DNA of 64,000 nt from Pseudomonadota bacterium (GCA_021813805.1 JAKAJL010000005.1:57330-121329); one strand, 5' to 3'. Shown: positions 43,940 to 53,555, counted from the first letter of the stretch. Numbers and translations are program-made. Notes: generated by a model from the letters alone, not told the origin.

Positions 43940-46927
43940 ATGAGCCGCGACGCCTCCCGGAACGAAACGATGGACGATAAAACCGCAAAGCCGAAAAAGC
44001 CCAAAAAGGCCGCGCCCGCGCCGGAAAAATCGCGCGAGCGGGCGGAGGCGGCGGCCTTTCGCATCGGCGAGGGGCGGGTCATTTCGCTACGCGGGGCGCG
44101 CGAGCATAATCTGAAAAACATCGACCTGACCATTCCGCGCGACAAGCTGGTGGTTTTCACCGGCCTGTCGGGCTCGGGGAAAAGCTCGCTCGCCTTCGAC
44201 ACCATCTATGCCGAAGGCCAACGCCGCTATGTCGAGAGCCTTTCGGCCTATGCCCGCCAGTTTCTGGAAATGATGCAGAAGCCGGACGTGGACCATATCG
44301 AGGGCCTGTCGCCGGCGATCTCCATCGAGCAGAAGACCACCTCGAGAAACCCGCGCTCCACCGTCGGAACGGTTACTGAAATCAACGATTACATGCGCCT
44401 GCTGTGGGCGCGGGTCGGCATTCCCTATTCCCCCGCCACCGGCCTGCCGATCGAGAGCCAGACCGTGAGCCAGATGGTGGACCGGGTGCTGGCTTTGCCC
44501 GAGCGCACGCGGCTCTATCTGCTGGCCCCGGTGGCGCGCGGGCGAAAAGGCGAATATCGCAAGGAAATCGCCGATTACATGAAGCGCGGCTTCCAGCGCC
44601 TGAAGATCGACGGCCAGTTTTACGACGTCGCCGACGCCCCGGCGTTGGACAAGAAATTCAACCATGACATCGACGTGGTAGTGGATCGGATCGTGGTGCG
44701 GCCCGACATTTCCGCGCGGCTGGCAGAAAGTTTCGAGACCGCGCTTGAACTGGCCGACGGGCTGGCGGTGGTGGAATTCGCCGAAAGCTCGGAAGGAAAG
44801 CCGCCGGAGCGCATCATTTTCTCGTCGAAATTCTCCTGCCCCGTGTCCGGCTTTTCCATTCCCGAAATCGAGCCGCGGCTGTTTTCCTTCAACAGCCCGC
44901 ATGGCGCCTGCCCGAGTTGCGGCGGCATCGGCTCGGAACAGAAAGTCGATCCCGACCTGATCGTCCCCAATCCCGACCTAACCCTGCGCAAAGGCGCCAT
45001 CGCCCCCTGGGCCAAGTCGCCTTCGCCCTATTACGGCCAGACCCTCGAAGCCCTTGGCAAGGCCTTCAAGTTCCGCATGGAGGACCGCTGGGCCGACCTG
45101 TCCGAGGCGGCGAAAATCGTCATCCTTTATGGCTCGGGCGACAAGGACGTGCTGTTCTCCTATGCCGACGGGGTGCGCGCCTATGAGGTCAAAAAACCCT
45201 TCGAGGGCGTGATCCGCAACCTGGAGCGGCGCTATCTCGAAACCGAAAGCGACTGGGCGCGCGAGGAAATTTCGCGCTTCATGTCGGCGCGGCCCTGCGA
45301 CGCCTGCGCCGGCTTCCGCCTCAAGCCCGAGGCGCTGGCGGTCAAAATCGACCACAGGCACATCGGCGAGATTTCTGAACTGTCGGTGCGCGACGCGTCA
45401 CGATGGTTCAGTGACTTACCACATAAACTTGATGCAAAACGTCAGGAAATCGCGGCGCGCATCCTGCGCGAGATCGACGATCGGCTGAAATTCCTGGTCG
45501 ATGTCGGGCTCGATTATCTCACGCTCGCGCGCGGCTCGGGGACCCTTTCGGGCGGCGAGAGCCAGCGCATTCGGCTCGCCTCGCAGATCGGCTCCGGCCT
45601 GACCGGCGTGCTCTATGTGCTGGACGAGCCATCAATCGGCCTGCACCAGCGCGACAACGCCCGCCTGCTCGAAACCCTGCGGCGCCTGCGCGACCTCGGT
45701 AATTCGGTGATCGTGGTCGAACATGACGAGGACGCCATTCTGGCCGCCGATTATGTCGTCGATGTCGGCCCCGGCGCGGGGGTGCATGGCGGCGAGATCG
45801 TGGCCCAGGGAACGCCGGCCGACATATTGGCCGACGCGAATTCGCTCACCGGGGCCTATCTCACGGGGCGCCTGCAGGTCGCCGCGCCGAAAAAACGCCG
45901 CAAGCCGGAGGCCGGACGACGCCTGCGGTTGACCGGGGCGCGCGGCAATAATCTGAAAAACCTCGTCGTGGACATTCCGCTCGGTCTGTTCACCTGCATC
46001 ACCGGGGTTTCCGGCGGCGGCAAATCAACCCTGATCCTCGACACGCTTTACAAGGCGGTGGCGCGGCGACTCAATGGAGCGCTGGAACACCCCGCCCCCT
46101 TCGACAAGCTCGAAGGACTGGAACTGATCGACAAGGTCATCGATATCGACCAGTCGCCGATTGGCCGCACCCCGCGCTCCAACCCGGCGACCTATATCGG
46201 GGCCTTCACCCCCATCCGCGACTGGTTCGCCGGTCTGCCCGAGGCCAAGGCGCGCGGCTATGGGCCGGGGCGATTCTCCTTCAACGTCAAGGGCGGACGC
46301 TGCGAAGCCTGCCAGGGCGACGGGGTGATCAAGATCGAGATGCACTTTCTGCCCGACGTCTATGTCACCTGCGACGTGTGCAAGGGCAAGCGCTATGACC
46401 GCGAGACTCTGGAGGTGCGCTACAGGGACAAGAGCATCGCGGACGTTCTGGACATGACGGTCGAAGAAGCGGCGGACCTTTTCAAGGCCGTGCCGTCGAT
46501 CCGCGACAAACTCAACACGCTGGCAAGGGTCGGCCTCGGTTATGTGAAAGTCGGCCAGCAGGCCACGACCCTGTCGGGCGGCGAGGCGCAGCGCGTCAAA
46601 TTGTCGAAGGAACTGTCGCGCCGCGCGACTGGCGGCACGCTCTATATTCTCGACGAACCGACCACCGGCCTGCATTTCCACGACGTCAAAAAGCTGCTCG
46701 AAGTGCTCCACGCCCTGGTCGAACAGGGCAACAGCGTGGTGGTGATCGAGCATAATCTCGAAGTCATCAAGACCGCCGACTGGATCATAGACCTCGGTCC
46801 CGAAGGGGGAGACGGCGGCGGCCAGATTGTCGCCCAGGGTCCGCCCGAGGCGATTCTGCGCGAACCCGCCTCGCACACTGGGCGTTTCCTCAAGGAGGCG
46901 CTGGAGCGCCGCGGCAGAAATCTGTGA
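43940..46927 (+). CDS. uvrA: Excinuclease ABC subunit A
   Basis: DNA damage-recognition ATPase of nucleotide excision repair, 995 aa. Two ABC modules: Walker [21 protein letters not shown] and [16 protein letters not shown]; signatures [12 protein letters not shown] and [16 protein letters not shown]; Walker [13 protein letters not shown] and [13 protein letters not shown]. Zinc-binding Cys pairs at CPSCGG, CDACAG, and [16 protein letters not shown]. The N-terminal lead before [15 protein letters not shown] is Lys/Ala-rich; a second ATG at 43970 is an alternative start. A short stretch near 45400-45445 has unusually low GC. Confidence 0.97.
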   Translation: MSRDASRNETMDDKTAKPKKPKKAAPAPEKSRERAEAAAFRIGEGRVISLRGAREHNLKNIDLTIPRDKLVVFTGLSGSGKSSLAFDTIYAEGQRRYVESLSAYARQFLEMMQKPDVDHIEGLSPAISIEQKTTSRNPRSTVGTVTEINDYMRLLWARVGIPYSPATGLPIESQTVSQMVDRVLALPERTRLYLLAPVARGRKGEYRKEIADYMKRGFQRLKIDGQFYDVADAPALDKKFNHDIDVVVDRIVVRPDISARLAESFETALELADGLAVVEFAESSEGKPPERIIFSSKFSCPVSGFSIPEIEPRLFSFNSPHGACPSCGGIGSEQKVDPDLIVPNPDLTLRKGAIAPWAKSPSPYYGQTLEALGKAFKFRMEDRWADLSEAAKIVILYGSGDKDVLFSYADGVRAYEVKKPFEGVIRNLERRYLETESDWAREEISRFMSARPCDACAGFRLKPEALAVKIDHRHIGEISELSVRDASRWFSDLPHKLDAKRQEIAARILREIDDRLKFLVDVGLDYLTLARGSGTLSGGESQRIRLASQIGSGLTGVLYVLDEPSIGLHQRDNARLLETLRRLRDLGNSVIVVEHDEDAILAADYVVDVGPGAGVHGGEIVAQGTPADILADANSLTGAYLTGRLQVAAPKKRRKPEAGRRLRLTGARGNNLKNLVVDIPLGLFTCITGVSGGGKSTLILDTLYKAVARRLNGALEHPAPFDKLEGLELIDKVIDIDQSPIGRTPRSNPATYIGAFTPIRDWFAGLPEAKARGYGPGRFSFNVKGGRCEACQGDGVIKIEMHFLPDVYVTCDVCKGKRYDRETLEVRYRDKSIADVLDMTVEEAADLFKAVPSIRDKLNTLARVGLGYVKVGQQATTLSGGEAQRVKLSKELSRRATGGTLYILDEPTTGLHFHDVKKLLEVLHALVEQGNSVVVIEHNLEVIKTADWIIDLGPEGGDGGGQIVAQGPPEAILREPASHTGRFLKEALERRGRNL

Positions 46928-47174
46928 TTAACCGAAAAGTTGGGGCTCCATTTTTTCGTATTATGCCATAAACTGATATGCGAATGTAATGTGAGCCGCG
47001 GCTTTGGAGTTCAGGTAAAACGCTTGGCTGAAATTCACAGCTCAGGCCTTTACGTGTGCAGTGAGAGCGCCCAAATAAGTTCATAGGCGAACGATTGAAG
47101 CTGCGGCTTCGTGTTTTTCGTTCCGGATCAGTTCGGTAGCTGAACGGGCGCGGAAAAACCCCCCGTTCAATCTT
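46928..47174. other. Lower-GC intergenic region with several hairpins, possible small RNA
   Basis: No ORF is convincing. Contains GAAGC-tgcg-GCTTC followed by gtgttttt (47097-47117), and GAACGGG/CCCGTTC (47142-47168), then a strong terminator. It could be the 3' UTR of uvrA or a separate structured transcript ending at 47210. Confidence 0.35.
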
Positions 47175-47210
47175 GCGCCCGCCGGCCCCTCCCCCCGGCG
47201 GGCGCTTTTT
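47175..47210 (+). terminator. Strong rho-independent terminator
   Basis: Eleven-base stem gcgcccgccgg/ccggcgggcgc with a nine-base C-rich loop, followed by ttttt. It reads on the plus strand, about 250 bp after uvrA, just before the convergent Mth938-like gene. Confidence 0.9.
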
Positions 47211-47219
47211 GATCCGTGT

Positions 47220-47609
47220 TCAACCGGTGGCGATCAGCGCGGCGGCGACGAGGCGGCGTTCTCCGAGCAGGATATTATAAGTCTGGCAGGCGGCGCCGGT
47301 GTCCATCGGGTCGCAGCGGACGCCCGACTCGCGCAATTTCTGGCGCAAGGCGGCCGGAACCGGCTGCAGCGATTTTCCACAGCCAAACAGCAGCAATTCA
47401 ACCGCGCCGGGCGGCAGGGCGAACAGCGGCGCAAGCGACGCTTCGTCGATTTCCGCGAAAGCTTTCGGCGCGAAGGCGTGAATTCCCTCCGGCAGAACCA
47501 GAATCGAGCCGCGATGCGACATGCCGCCAAACCGGAACCCGCCGGCGCCGAAAGCCTCGATGGCGTGGCGGCCCGGCAGAAAACCCTCGTATCGCCGCTC
47601 GACCGCCAT
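47220..47609 (-). CDS. Mth938-like (DUF498/Xcc1710) domain protein
   Basis: 129 aa: MAVERRYEGFLPGRHAIEAF, GFRFGGMSHRGSILVLPEGI, LLLFGCGKSLQPVPAALRQK, VRCDPMDTGAACQTYNILLG, and ERRLVAAALIATG at the end. This is the Mth938 fold, related to mitochondrial NDUFAF3, an assembly factor for complex I. It is often last in the secD-secF operon in alphaproteobacteria, as here, with its ATG directly against the secF start-side neighbour's stop (no spacer). Molecular role in bacteria is not established. Confidence 0.9.
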   Translation of the reverse strand: MAVERRYEGFLPGRHAIEAFGAGGFRFGGMSHRGSILVLPEGIHAFAPKAFAEIDEASLAPLFALPPGAVELLLFGCGKSLQPVPAALRQKLRESGVRCDPMDTGAACQTYNILLGERRLVAAALIATG

Positions 47610-48575
47610 TCAGACTCCCGACAGCGGCCGCGCGCCGGTCTTGCCGCCGACGCCTGTGACTTCATCGGACGCCGCGCGCAATTCGTTGCGCAGGCCGAGA
47701 TAGATCAGGGTCGGAGAGCAGATGAAGACGGAGGAGTAAGTCGCGACGAAAATGCCCCACATCATCGCGAGCGAGAACGACTGGATCACGTGGCCGCCGA
47801 GCACAACCAGCGACAGCAGGGCCAGAAAGACGGTCGTGGCGGTCATCAATGTGCGCGGCAGCACGGCGTTGATCGACAGGTCGATCAGATCATCTGTCGG
47901 CATCTTCTTGTATTTGCGCATATTCTCGCGGATGCGGTCGAGCACGACCACGGTTTCGTTGAGCGAATAGCCGACGATGGTCAGGATCGCCGCGATCGAG
48001 GTGGTGTTGAATTCGAGCTGGGTGATCGAAAAAAAGCCGACCGTGAGCAGCAGATCGTGCATGGTCGCGGTGATCGCAGCCAAGGCGAATTGCCATTCGA
48101 ATCGGAACCAGAGATAGGCCAGCACCGCAAGGATGGAGATGACGACGCCGAGCGTGCCCTGCTGCACTAGTTCGCTCGACACGCGCGGGCCGACCACGGA
48201 GATGGCGCGGAAGTCGTAGGTGCCGCCGAGCGCCTGTTTCACCTTTTCAACCGCCGCCTGTTGCGCGGCGTCGCCGCCCGGCTGCATGCCAAAGCGGATC
48301 GAGGCGTCGGCGGGGGTGCCGAAACCCTGCACTTCCAGGTCGCCGAGGCCGAGATGGCTTGAAAGGTCGCGGATATAGGAAAGATCGGCATGACCCGACT
48401 TGGCCTTGACCTCCATCATCGTGCCGCCCGAAAAGTCGATGCCGAAATTCATGCCGACGACAAGAAACAGCACGACCGCGATGACCGAGAGCACGGCGGA
48501 AAAGGGATAGGACACGCGCCGGAAGCGCATGAAGGGGAATTTGGTGTTTTCGGGCGCGAGGCGAAGAAGCTTCAT
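47610..48575 (-). CDS. secF: Protein translocase subunit SecF
   Basis: 321-aa inner-membrane RND-like subunit which, with SecD, uses proton-motive force to help proteins leave the SecYEG channel. Landmarks: VVGMNFGIDFSGGTMMEVKA, the periplasmic domain, then helices with ITATMHDLLLTVGFFSITQL, TIVGYSLNETVVVLDRIREN and the C-terminal VVLGGHVIQSFSLAMMWGIF. It starts 12 bases after secD. Confidence 0.97.
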   Translation of the reverse strand: MKLLRLAPENTKFPFMRFRRVSYPFSAVLSVIAVVLFLVVGMNFGIDFSGGTMMEVKAKSGHADLSYIRDLSSHLGLGDLEVQGFGTPADASIRFGMQPGGDAAQQAAVEKVKQALGGTYDFRAISVVGPRVSSELVQQGTLGVVISILAVLAYLWFRFEWQFALAAITATMHDLLLTVGFFSITQLEFNTTSIAAILTIVGYSLNETVVVLDRIRENMRKYKKMPTDDLIDLSINAVLPRTLMTATTVFLALLSLVVLGGHVIQSFSLAMMWGIFVATYSSVFICSPTLIYLGLRNELRAASDEVTGVGGKTGARPLSGV

Positions 48576-48587
48576 GTCGTGAACCCG

Positions 48588-50168
48588 TCAAATCGGCAAT
48601 CGGGTCGGGCGGGCATGGCGATACCACAGAGCGATCATCATCCGCGTCATGGTGACGGCGGTAACGATGGTGGTGAGAATGCCGAGCGCCAGCGAGACCG
48701 CGAAGCCGCGCACCGGACCGGAACCAAGGAAATAGAGAATCGCCGCGACCACGAACATGGTGACGTTGGAATCGACGATGGTGGCGAAGGCGCGCTTGAA
48801 GCCGGCGTCGAGCGCGGAGATCAGCGAGCGGCCGGCGTGGGATTCTTCGCGGATGCGCTCATAGATCAGCACGTTGGAATCGACCGCCATGCCGATGGTC
48901 AGCACGATGCCGGCGATGCCGGGCAGGGTCAGGGTCGCGCGCAGCAGCACCAGAGCCGCGAAGATGAAGGAAATATGGATCATCAGGGCGAGGTTGGCGA
49001 ACACGCCGAAGACGCCATAGGTGACCAGCATATAGGTCAGGACCAGCGCCGCCGCCAAATAGGCCGCGCGTTTTCCCGCGTCGATCGAATCCTGGCCGAG
49101 GCCGGGACCGACGGTGCGTTCCTCGACAATGGTAAGCTTGGCGGGAAGAGCGCCAGCGCGCAGCAGAATCGCGAGGTTGTTCGCCTGCTCGACGGTGAAG
49201 CGGCCGGAAATCTGGCCCGAGCCGCCGGTGATCGGCCCGAGAATGCGCGGCGCGGAAATGACCTTGTTGTCGAGCACGATGGCGAAGGGCCGCCCGACAT
49301 TGGCCGAGGTCACTTGGCCGAATTTCTGGCCGCCGCGAATGTTGAAGCGGAAATTGACCACCGGTTCGCCGGTGCGCTGGTCGAAGCCGGGCTGGGCGTC
49401 GGTGAGGTCCTCGCCCTGCACCATGACCTGCTTCTCGACAGGCAACTGCCCCGGTTGATCGGTCTGGTCGAGCATGTCCACATCGCCGGGATTGTAGCCT
49501 GGCTCGGCGACCAGGCGGAATTCCAGCTTCGCGGTGGTGCCGACGATGTCCTTGAGCCGGTCGGTGTCCTTGAGGCCAGGCACTTCGACCAATATGCGGT
49601 CGGAGCCCTCGCGCTGGATATTGGGCTCGGTGGTGCCGAGACCGTTGACGCGGCGGTTCAGCACCTCGATCGTCTGCTCCACGGCGCGGGCGATCTTGTT
49701 GTTGATCGCCGCGTCGGTCAGGGTCAGCTTGAGCAGGCCGTCGCCGCTGTCGACGACGTCGAGGCCGGAGCCGCCGGGACCGGTGGAGAGCCGTACGAGA
49801 TTATAGAGCTTGGGCGTGATTCGAGCCCGCTCCTCGGCGTTGGGAATGCGCACCTGGACGCCGCGCGCGCTCATGCCGACGCCCCCGGAAATCGGTATCT
49901 TTTCCTCGCGCAATTCGCGGCGCAGGTCGTCGCGCAGATTGCCGACCATGGTGCGGATCACGTCGGCGCGATCGACCTCATAAAGCAGATGCGCGCCGCC
50001 CTGGAGATCGAGCCCGAGCACGATGGAGTTCGGCGGCAGCCAGGAGGGCAGAAACTGCGCGAGTTTCGCGCGATTGTCCGGCCCGATCATACTTGGAACG
50101 CAGATCAGGATCGCCATCAGGGTCGCGGCGAGGGTAAGGACGATTTTCCAGGGGGCGTAGCGCATCAT
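48588..50168 (-). CDS. secD: Protein translocase subunit SecD
   Basis: 526-aa partner of SecF. It has the N-terminal helix APWKIVLTLAATLMAILICV, LGLDLQGGAHLLYEVD, the large periplasmic P1 domain, RILVEVPGLKDTDRLKDIVG and VNFRFNIRGGQKFGQVTSAN, then six helices with IVLTIGMAVDSNVLIYERIR. Two adjacent ATGs (50168 and 50165) can start translation. Located between yajC and secF. Confidence 0.97.
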   Translation of the reverse strand: MMRYAPWKIVLTLAATLMAILICVPSMIGPDNRAKLAQFLPSWLPPNSIVLGLDLQGGAHLLYEVDRADVIRTMVGNLRDDLRRELREEKIPISGGVGMSARGVQVRIPNAEERARITPKLYNLVRLSTGPGGSGLDVVDSGDGLLKLTLTDAAINNKIARAVEQTIEVLNRRVNGLGTTEPNIQREGSDRILVEVPGLKDTDRLKDIVGTTAKLEFRLVAEPGYNPGDVDMLDQTDQPGQLPVEKQVMVQGEDLTDAQPGFDQRTGEPVVNFRFNIRGGQKFGQVTSANVGRPFAIVLDNKVISAPRILGPITGGSGQISGRFTVEQANNLAILLRAGALPAKLTIVEERTVGPGLGQDSIDAGKRAAYLAAALVLTYMLVTYGVFGVFANLALMIHISFIFAALVLLRATLTLPGIAGIVLTIGMAVDSNVLIYERIREESHAGRSLISALDAGFKRAFATIVDSNVTMFVVAAILYFLGSGPVRGFAVSLALGILTTIVTAVTMTRMMIALWYRHARPTRLPI

Positions 50169-50195
50169 GGCGGGAGGCGAATCCGTTTCTGGCCG

Positions 50196-50537
50196 TCAGG
50201 CGTTGTCCTTGACCGGCTCGCCCTTGGCGCGCACTTCGGCGATGGCGGACCGCGCCTGGCGCACCCGCACATTGGGAGCGATTTCGATTTCGATCTCACT
50301 ATCGTCCGTCGCCTTGGTCACCTTGCCGATCAGTCCGCCGTTGGTGACCACGGTGTCGCCCCGGCGGATGGCCGAGACCATGCTCTGGTGCTGCTTGGCC
50401 TTCTGCTGCTGGGGCCGGATAAGCAGGAAATACATGATGACCAGAATGATGGCGAAAGGCGCCATCTGAATCAGCGCGTCGGCGCCGCCCGCGCCGCCGC
50501 CGGCGGCCTGGGCAAAGGCGGGGGTAATGAAATTCAT
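50196..50537 (-). CDS. yajC: Preprotein translocase subunit YajC
   Basis: 113 aa. One hydrophobic helix (MAPFAIILVIMYFLLIRPQQ) with the family hallmark RPQQQKAKQHQSMVSAIRRGD, then a small beta-rich cytosolic domain (DTVVTNGGLIGKVTKA). It has an N-terminal Gly/Ala-rich segment. It binds the SecDF complex and is the first gene of yajC-secD-secF-Mth938. Confidence 0.97.
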   Translation of the reverse strand: MNFITPAFAQAAGGGAGGADALIQMAPFAIILVIMYFLLIRPQQQKAKQHQSMVSAIRRGDTVVTNGGLIGKVTKATDDSEIEIEIAPNVRVRQARSAIAEVRAKGEPVKDNA

Positions 50538-50739
50538 GTCCTGATTTCCACGTTATCTCCGCGCTCGCGCGGAAGGGATTTGGCGCCGGACTATAGCCAT
50601 GGCAGGCTCGAAAGCAATGGCGGCCTGAGCAGGTTTTCTCAAAACTGGACCGCCGATTCCGGACAATGCCGGCGGAGGCCGATCGCCGGCGACGAAAGCC
50701 GCAGCCGGACCCGCCGCCATCCGCCGCGGCGTCCTGTAG

Positions 50740-50756
50740 TTTAGAATTCATCTAAC
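50740..50756. promoter_or_regulatory. Irr-type iron control (ICE) box before bfd
   Basis: TTTAGAATTCATCTAAC matches the Irr/ICE consensus TTTAGAA-N3-TTCTAAA at 12 of 14 defined positions. It ends 72 bp before the bfd ATG, where Irr would repress iron-storage genes during iron shortage. Regulator identity is inferred from alphaproteobacterial practice. Confidence 0.7.
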
Positions 50757-50827
50757 AAACACCAAATTGCTTCCTTGGCCGGCGCGGCCATGTTCTATGG
50801 GCCTATCGAAACCAGCGGCGGCGAAAC

Positions 50828-51061
50828 ATGATCCTTTGTTCCTGCAACATGATCACGGACCGGGACGTGCGGGCGAGCGTCAAGCCGTGCGGCGCATCCG
50901 CGGACCGCGCCCGTGACGTGTTCAAATTCAAGGGCTGCGCGCCCAGCTGCGGCCGCTGCGTGCGCAATATTCAGGGCGTTTGCGAGCGCGAGGCGGCCAC
51001 CAGGGCGGAAAGCCGGGCGCCGGGCGCGCGCCGACCGGCGCTCGCCATGGCCGCCGAGTAA
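50828..51061 (+). CDS. bfd: Bacterioferritin-associated ferredoxin
   Basis: 77-aa [2Fe-2S] protein that passes electrons to bacterioferritin so that stored Fe3+ can be released. It has the family Cys pattern C-X-C (MILCSCNMITDRDVR) and CAPSCGRC near residue 40. The C-terminal tail (AESRAPGARRPALAMAAE) is longer than in short Bfds. It lies 72 bp before bfr, and the shared promoter region carries the Irr-type box. Confidence 0.93.
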   Translation: MILCSCNMITDRDVRASVKPCGASADRARDVFKFKGCAPSCGRCVRNIQGVCEREAATRAESRAPGARRPALAMAAE

Positions 51062-51133
51062 GTCGACCCCGGCCCGGAACGAATAGCTCGCCAGCTCGTT
51101 TTATAACCAAGCTCATGAAAAGGGAGTAACCCG

Positions 51134-51613
51134 ATGCGCGGCGACGCAAAAGTCATTGACTATCTCAACAAGGGCCTGCGCAGCGAACTGACCGCGATCA
51201 ACCAGTACTGGCTGCATTTCCGCATTCTTGACAATTGGGGCTACAAGGCCCTGGCGAAAAAATGGCGCGAGGAATCGATCGAGGAAATGACCCATGCCGA
51301 CAAGTTCACGGCGCGGATTCTTTTCCTCGACGGATTTCCCAACATGCAGGAGCTGAACGGCCTGACCATCGGCGAGAACGTCAAGGAGATCATCGAACTC
51401 GACCTCGCCTCGGAAATGGCCGCGCGGGCGCTTTATCTGGAGGCGGCCGCCTACTGCCTGTCGGTCAACGACCGGGTGAGCATGAATCTGTTCGAAGCGC
51501 TGGCCCACGACGAGGAAGAGCATATCGACTTCCTCGAAACCCAGCTGGAATTGATCAAACAGGTCGGCGTCGAGCTTTACGCCCAGAAGCATATCGGCGA
51601 ATTGTCGTCGTAA
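51134..51613 (+). CDS. bfr: Bacterioferritin
   Basis: 159-aa heme-containing iron-storage subunit forming a 24-mer. Ferroxidase ligands are all present: Glu18, Glu51, His54, Glu94, Glu127 and His130, and the heme ligand Met52 lies in EEMTHADKF. It starts MRGDAKVIDYLNKGLRSELT, with aaaggga upstream. It follows bfd in the same orientation and is likely coexpressed. Confidence 0.98.
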   Translation: MRGDAKVIDYLNKGLRSELTAINQYWLHFRILDNWGYKALAKKWREESIEEMTHADKFTARILFLDGFPNMQELNGLTIGENVKEIIELDLASEMAARALYLEAAAYCLSVNDRVSMNLFEALAHDEEEHIDFLETQLELIKQVGVELYAQKHIGELSS

Positions 51614-51635
51614 CCCGCTCTCGTCATGACGAGCC

Positions 51636-52184
51636 TCAATCGCTTCGTTCCGCCTTCAGGTCGAAATCGACGCCCACATTATAGCCGACCCATTCGTCGC
51701 TCGCCCATTGCCCCTGCCCCACGCCAAAAGCCTCGCGCTTGAGGTCGGCATGGCCCTTCGCCTCGGCCTTGCGGCCGTCGATCGCCAAAGTGAAGGGCAG
51801 ATGGATCTCCTTGGTCGCGCCGCGCAGTGTCAGGTCGCCGACGGCCTCGTAACCCGCGGCGGTCCGCGTCACCTGGCGCGATTCGAACCGCGCCTGGGGA
51901 AAAGCCGCGATATCGAACCAATCCTTGTCCGGCAGCGCCGTATCCCGCTGCCGGTCGCCGGTGGCGGCGCTGGCGAGATCGACGGTCACGACGATCTTCG
52001 CCTCGGCGAGATTTTGCGGGTCGAGCGAAATTTTCGCGTCGAACCGGCTGAAATGGCCGGTGAATTTTTCGCCGGCCTGTTCGCCGGAAAAAGTCAGCGC
52101 GCCGCCGGGAAGGATTTTCCAATCGGCGGCCTGGCACGCCGACGCGACCGCAAGCGAAGCGGCGGCAAGGATGATGCGTTTCAT
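51636..52184 (-). CDS. YceI-family periplasmic lipocalin-like protein (copy 1)
   Basis: 182 aa; the track frame to 52565 is an upstream extension. The ATG at 52184 overlaps the cytochrome b561 stop by four bases. Signal peptide MKRIILAAASLAVASACQAA; YceI barrel with GALTFSGEQAGEKFTGHFSR, DKDWFDIAAFPQARFESRQV, GDLTLRGATKEIHLPFTLAI and a C-terminal VGYNVGVDFDLKAE. YceI proteins bind isoprenoid or other amphiphilic ligands in the periplasm. It belongs to the more divergent, shorter type compared with copies 2 and 3. Confidence 0.92.
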   Translation of the reverse strand: MKRIILAAASLAVASACQAADWKILPGGALTFSGEQAGEKFTGHFSRFDAKISLDPQNLAEAKIVVTVDLASAATGDRQRDTALPDKDWFDIAAFPQARFESRQVTRTAAGYEAVGDLTLRGATKEIHLPFTLAIDGRKAEAKGHADLKREAFGVGQGQWASDEWVGYNVGVDFDLKAERSD

Positions 52185-52765
52185 TCCCGGATATCTCCCG
52201 GACCGGCGAAAAAACTCATGCGCGTCAGAGGAACGTCGCCCTTCATCGCATGGCGCAAGGCGGCGCCGACATGGCCGGCGACGACAGCGATCAACGCATA
52301 GGCGCCGTATTTGTGCAGGGCCTGCGCGACGGCAAAGGCCGGCGCCTTGTTCGGCAGGTCGGCCAGAAGCCAGATATGCGGCCAGGGAACCAATCCGAAC
52401 AGCACCGTCGGAATGTTCAACGGCGCCGTCGAGACGACCGCCCAGCCGGTCAAGGGCAGAGCCAGCATGAAAACATAAAGCGCGGCATGGCCGACGTGAG
52501 CGGCCTGGCGCTCCAGCGTCGGCAGGGCGTCCGGCAGAGGCGGCGCGGAGCGCACGAACCGCCACGCCAGGCGCGCGACCGCCAGCAGCAGCATGACGAT
52601 CCCGATCGACTTGTGCAGCTGGAACAACTGGATCACGCGGGCCTTCGGAAGCCCCGCGTGCTTCATCGCCAGTCCGAGGCCGGTCAGGACGAAAATCCCG
52701 AGCGCCATCGTCCAGTGCAGCGCGACGGCGACCGCGTCGTAATGTTCGCCCGAGCTTTTCGTCAC
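52181..52765 (-). CDS. Di-heme cytochrome b561
   Basis: 194-aa four-helix membrane cytochrome b of the b561 family. Heme-ligand histidines appear in VALHWTMALGIFVL, QLFQLHKSIGIVML, HVGHAALYVFMLALPLTGW and ALHKYGAYALIAVVAGHVGA. GTG start at 52765. It would exchange electrons between the quinone pool and a periplasmic partner. It lies between two YceI genes and overlaps copy 1. The b561/YceI pairing is common in proteobacteria, but the redox reaction has no agreed function. Confidence 0.93.
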   Translation of the reverse strand: MTKSSGEHYDAVAVALHWTMALGIFVLTGLGLAMKHAGLPKARVIQLFQLHKSIGIVMLLLAVARLAWRFVRSAPPLPDALPTLERQAAHVGHAALYVFMLALPLTGWAVVSTAPLNIPTVLFGLVPWPHIWLLADLPNKAPAFAVAQALHKYGAYALIAVVAGHVGAALRHAMKGDVPLTRMSFFAGPGDIRE

Positions 52766-52766
52766 A

Positions 52767-53363
52767 TCAGCACCTCAATTCGAAAGCGCCGCGAATGGTC
52801 AAGTGGACCAGATCCCCGACCATTGGAGCAAGGGCCTTCATGCCGAATTCGGCGCGCTCGAAGGCGCCTTCGCCGTCGAACCTCACCGCGTCTTTCTGGG
52901 TCGCCGATTTGCCCCCGAGGCCGACGAAATGCGCATACATGACGACAGGCCTCGTCACGCCGCGCAGGGTAAGCTCGCCCCGAACCGTCGCCCGATGGCC
53001 GCTGGTCGGGGTCACGCTGTTCGAGACGAAGCGCGCCGTGGGATATCTTGCGGAGTCCAGCCATTCCGCGCCCCGCAACCGTCCGGTGATGTTTTTGTCC
53101 GGCGTCGAAACGGTCGCGGTTTTCACCGAAACGTCGAGTTTCGAAAGTCTCGGATGCGCCGGATCGAACTTCAGCCAACCCGTGGCGCCCGTGGCGACGC
53201 CGGAGAAATCCGACAGGCCGAATTGCGAAACCGAAAACCGCACCCGGGTATGGGCGGGTTCGACCAGATAGACGCAGGCGGCGCCCGACCGGGCGAAAAC
53301 CGGCGCGCCCGCGACGACGGCCACGGCCGCGCCCAGGGCGCCGACGACGAAAACGCGGTTCAT
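52767..53363 (-). CDS. YceI-family periplasmic protein (copy 2)
   Basis: 198 aa. Signal peptide MNRVFVVGALGAAVAVVAGAPVFA, then CVYLVEPAHTRVRFSVSQFG, SGVATGATGWLKFDPAHPRL, LRGAEWLDSARYPTARFVSN, RGELTLRGVTRPVVMYAHFV and FGMKALAPMVGDLVHLTIRG. This is the classical YceI layout. It is the first gene of the YceI-b561-YceI operon and one base from the b561 GTG. It closely resembles copy 3. Confidence 0.95.
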   Translation of the reverse strand: MNRVFVVGALGAAVAVVAGAPVFARSGAACVYLVEPAHTRVRFSVSQFGLSDFSGVATGATGWLKFDPAHPRLSKLDVSVKTATVSTPDKNITGRLRGAEWLDSARYPTARFVSNSVTPTSGHRATVRGELTLRGVTRPVVMYAHFVGLGGKSATQKDAVRFDGEGAFERAEFGMKALAPMVGDLVHLTIRGAFELRC

Positions 53364-53528
53364 GATCGCTTCCTTTCCCTGAAACCAGGGGAGTTTACGC
53401 CAGGCCCGGGGCTAATCTGAGGCCCCGCGGCTCCGACGCCGATCATTCGGTTTCAATTATCTTCCACATATGCCGGACAGACCGAACATGCGCGACCGCA
53501 TCGCGGCGTTGGCGCGGGATTCGATAAA

Positions 53529-53555
53529 GGTCAGTGCTGCCCAGGTCAGTGCTGC
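53529..53555. repeat. Short direct repeat across the 3' end of YceI copy 3
   Basis: Two exact copies of ggtcagtgctgc, at 53529-53540 and 53544-53555; the second contains the stop codon of the copy 3 gene on the minus strand. Confidence 0.8.

Noticed and set aside
48390-50744. 784-aa plus-strand ORF
   Set aside because: Antisense shadow of yajC, secD and secF; rich in Asp/Arg/Gly/His with no domain.
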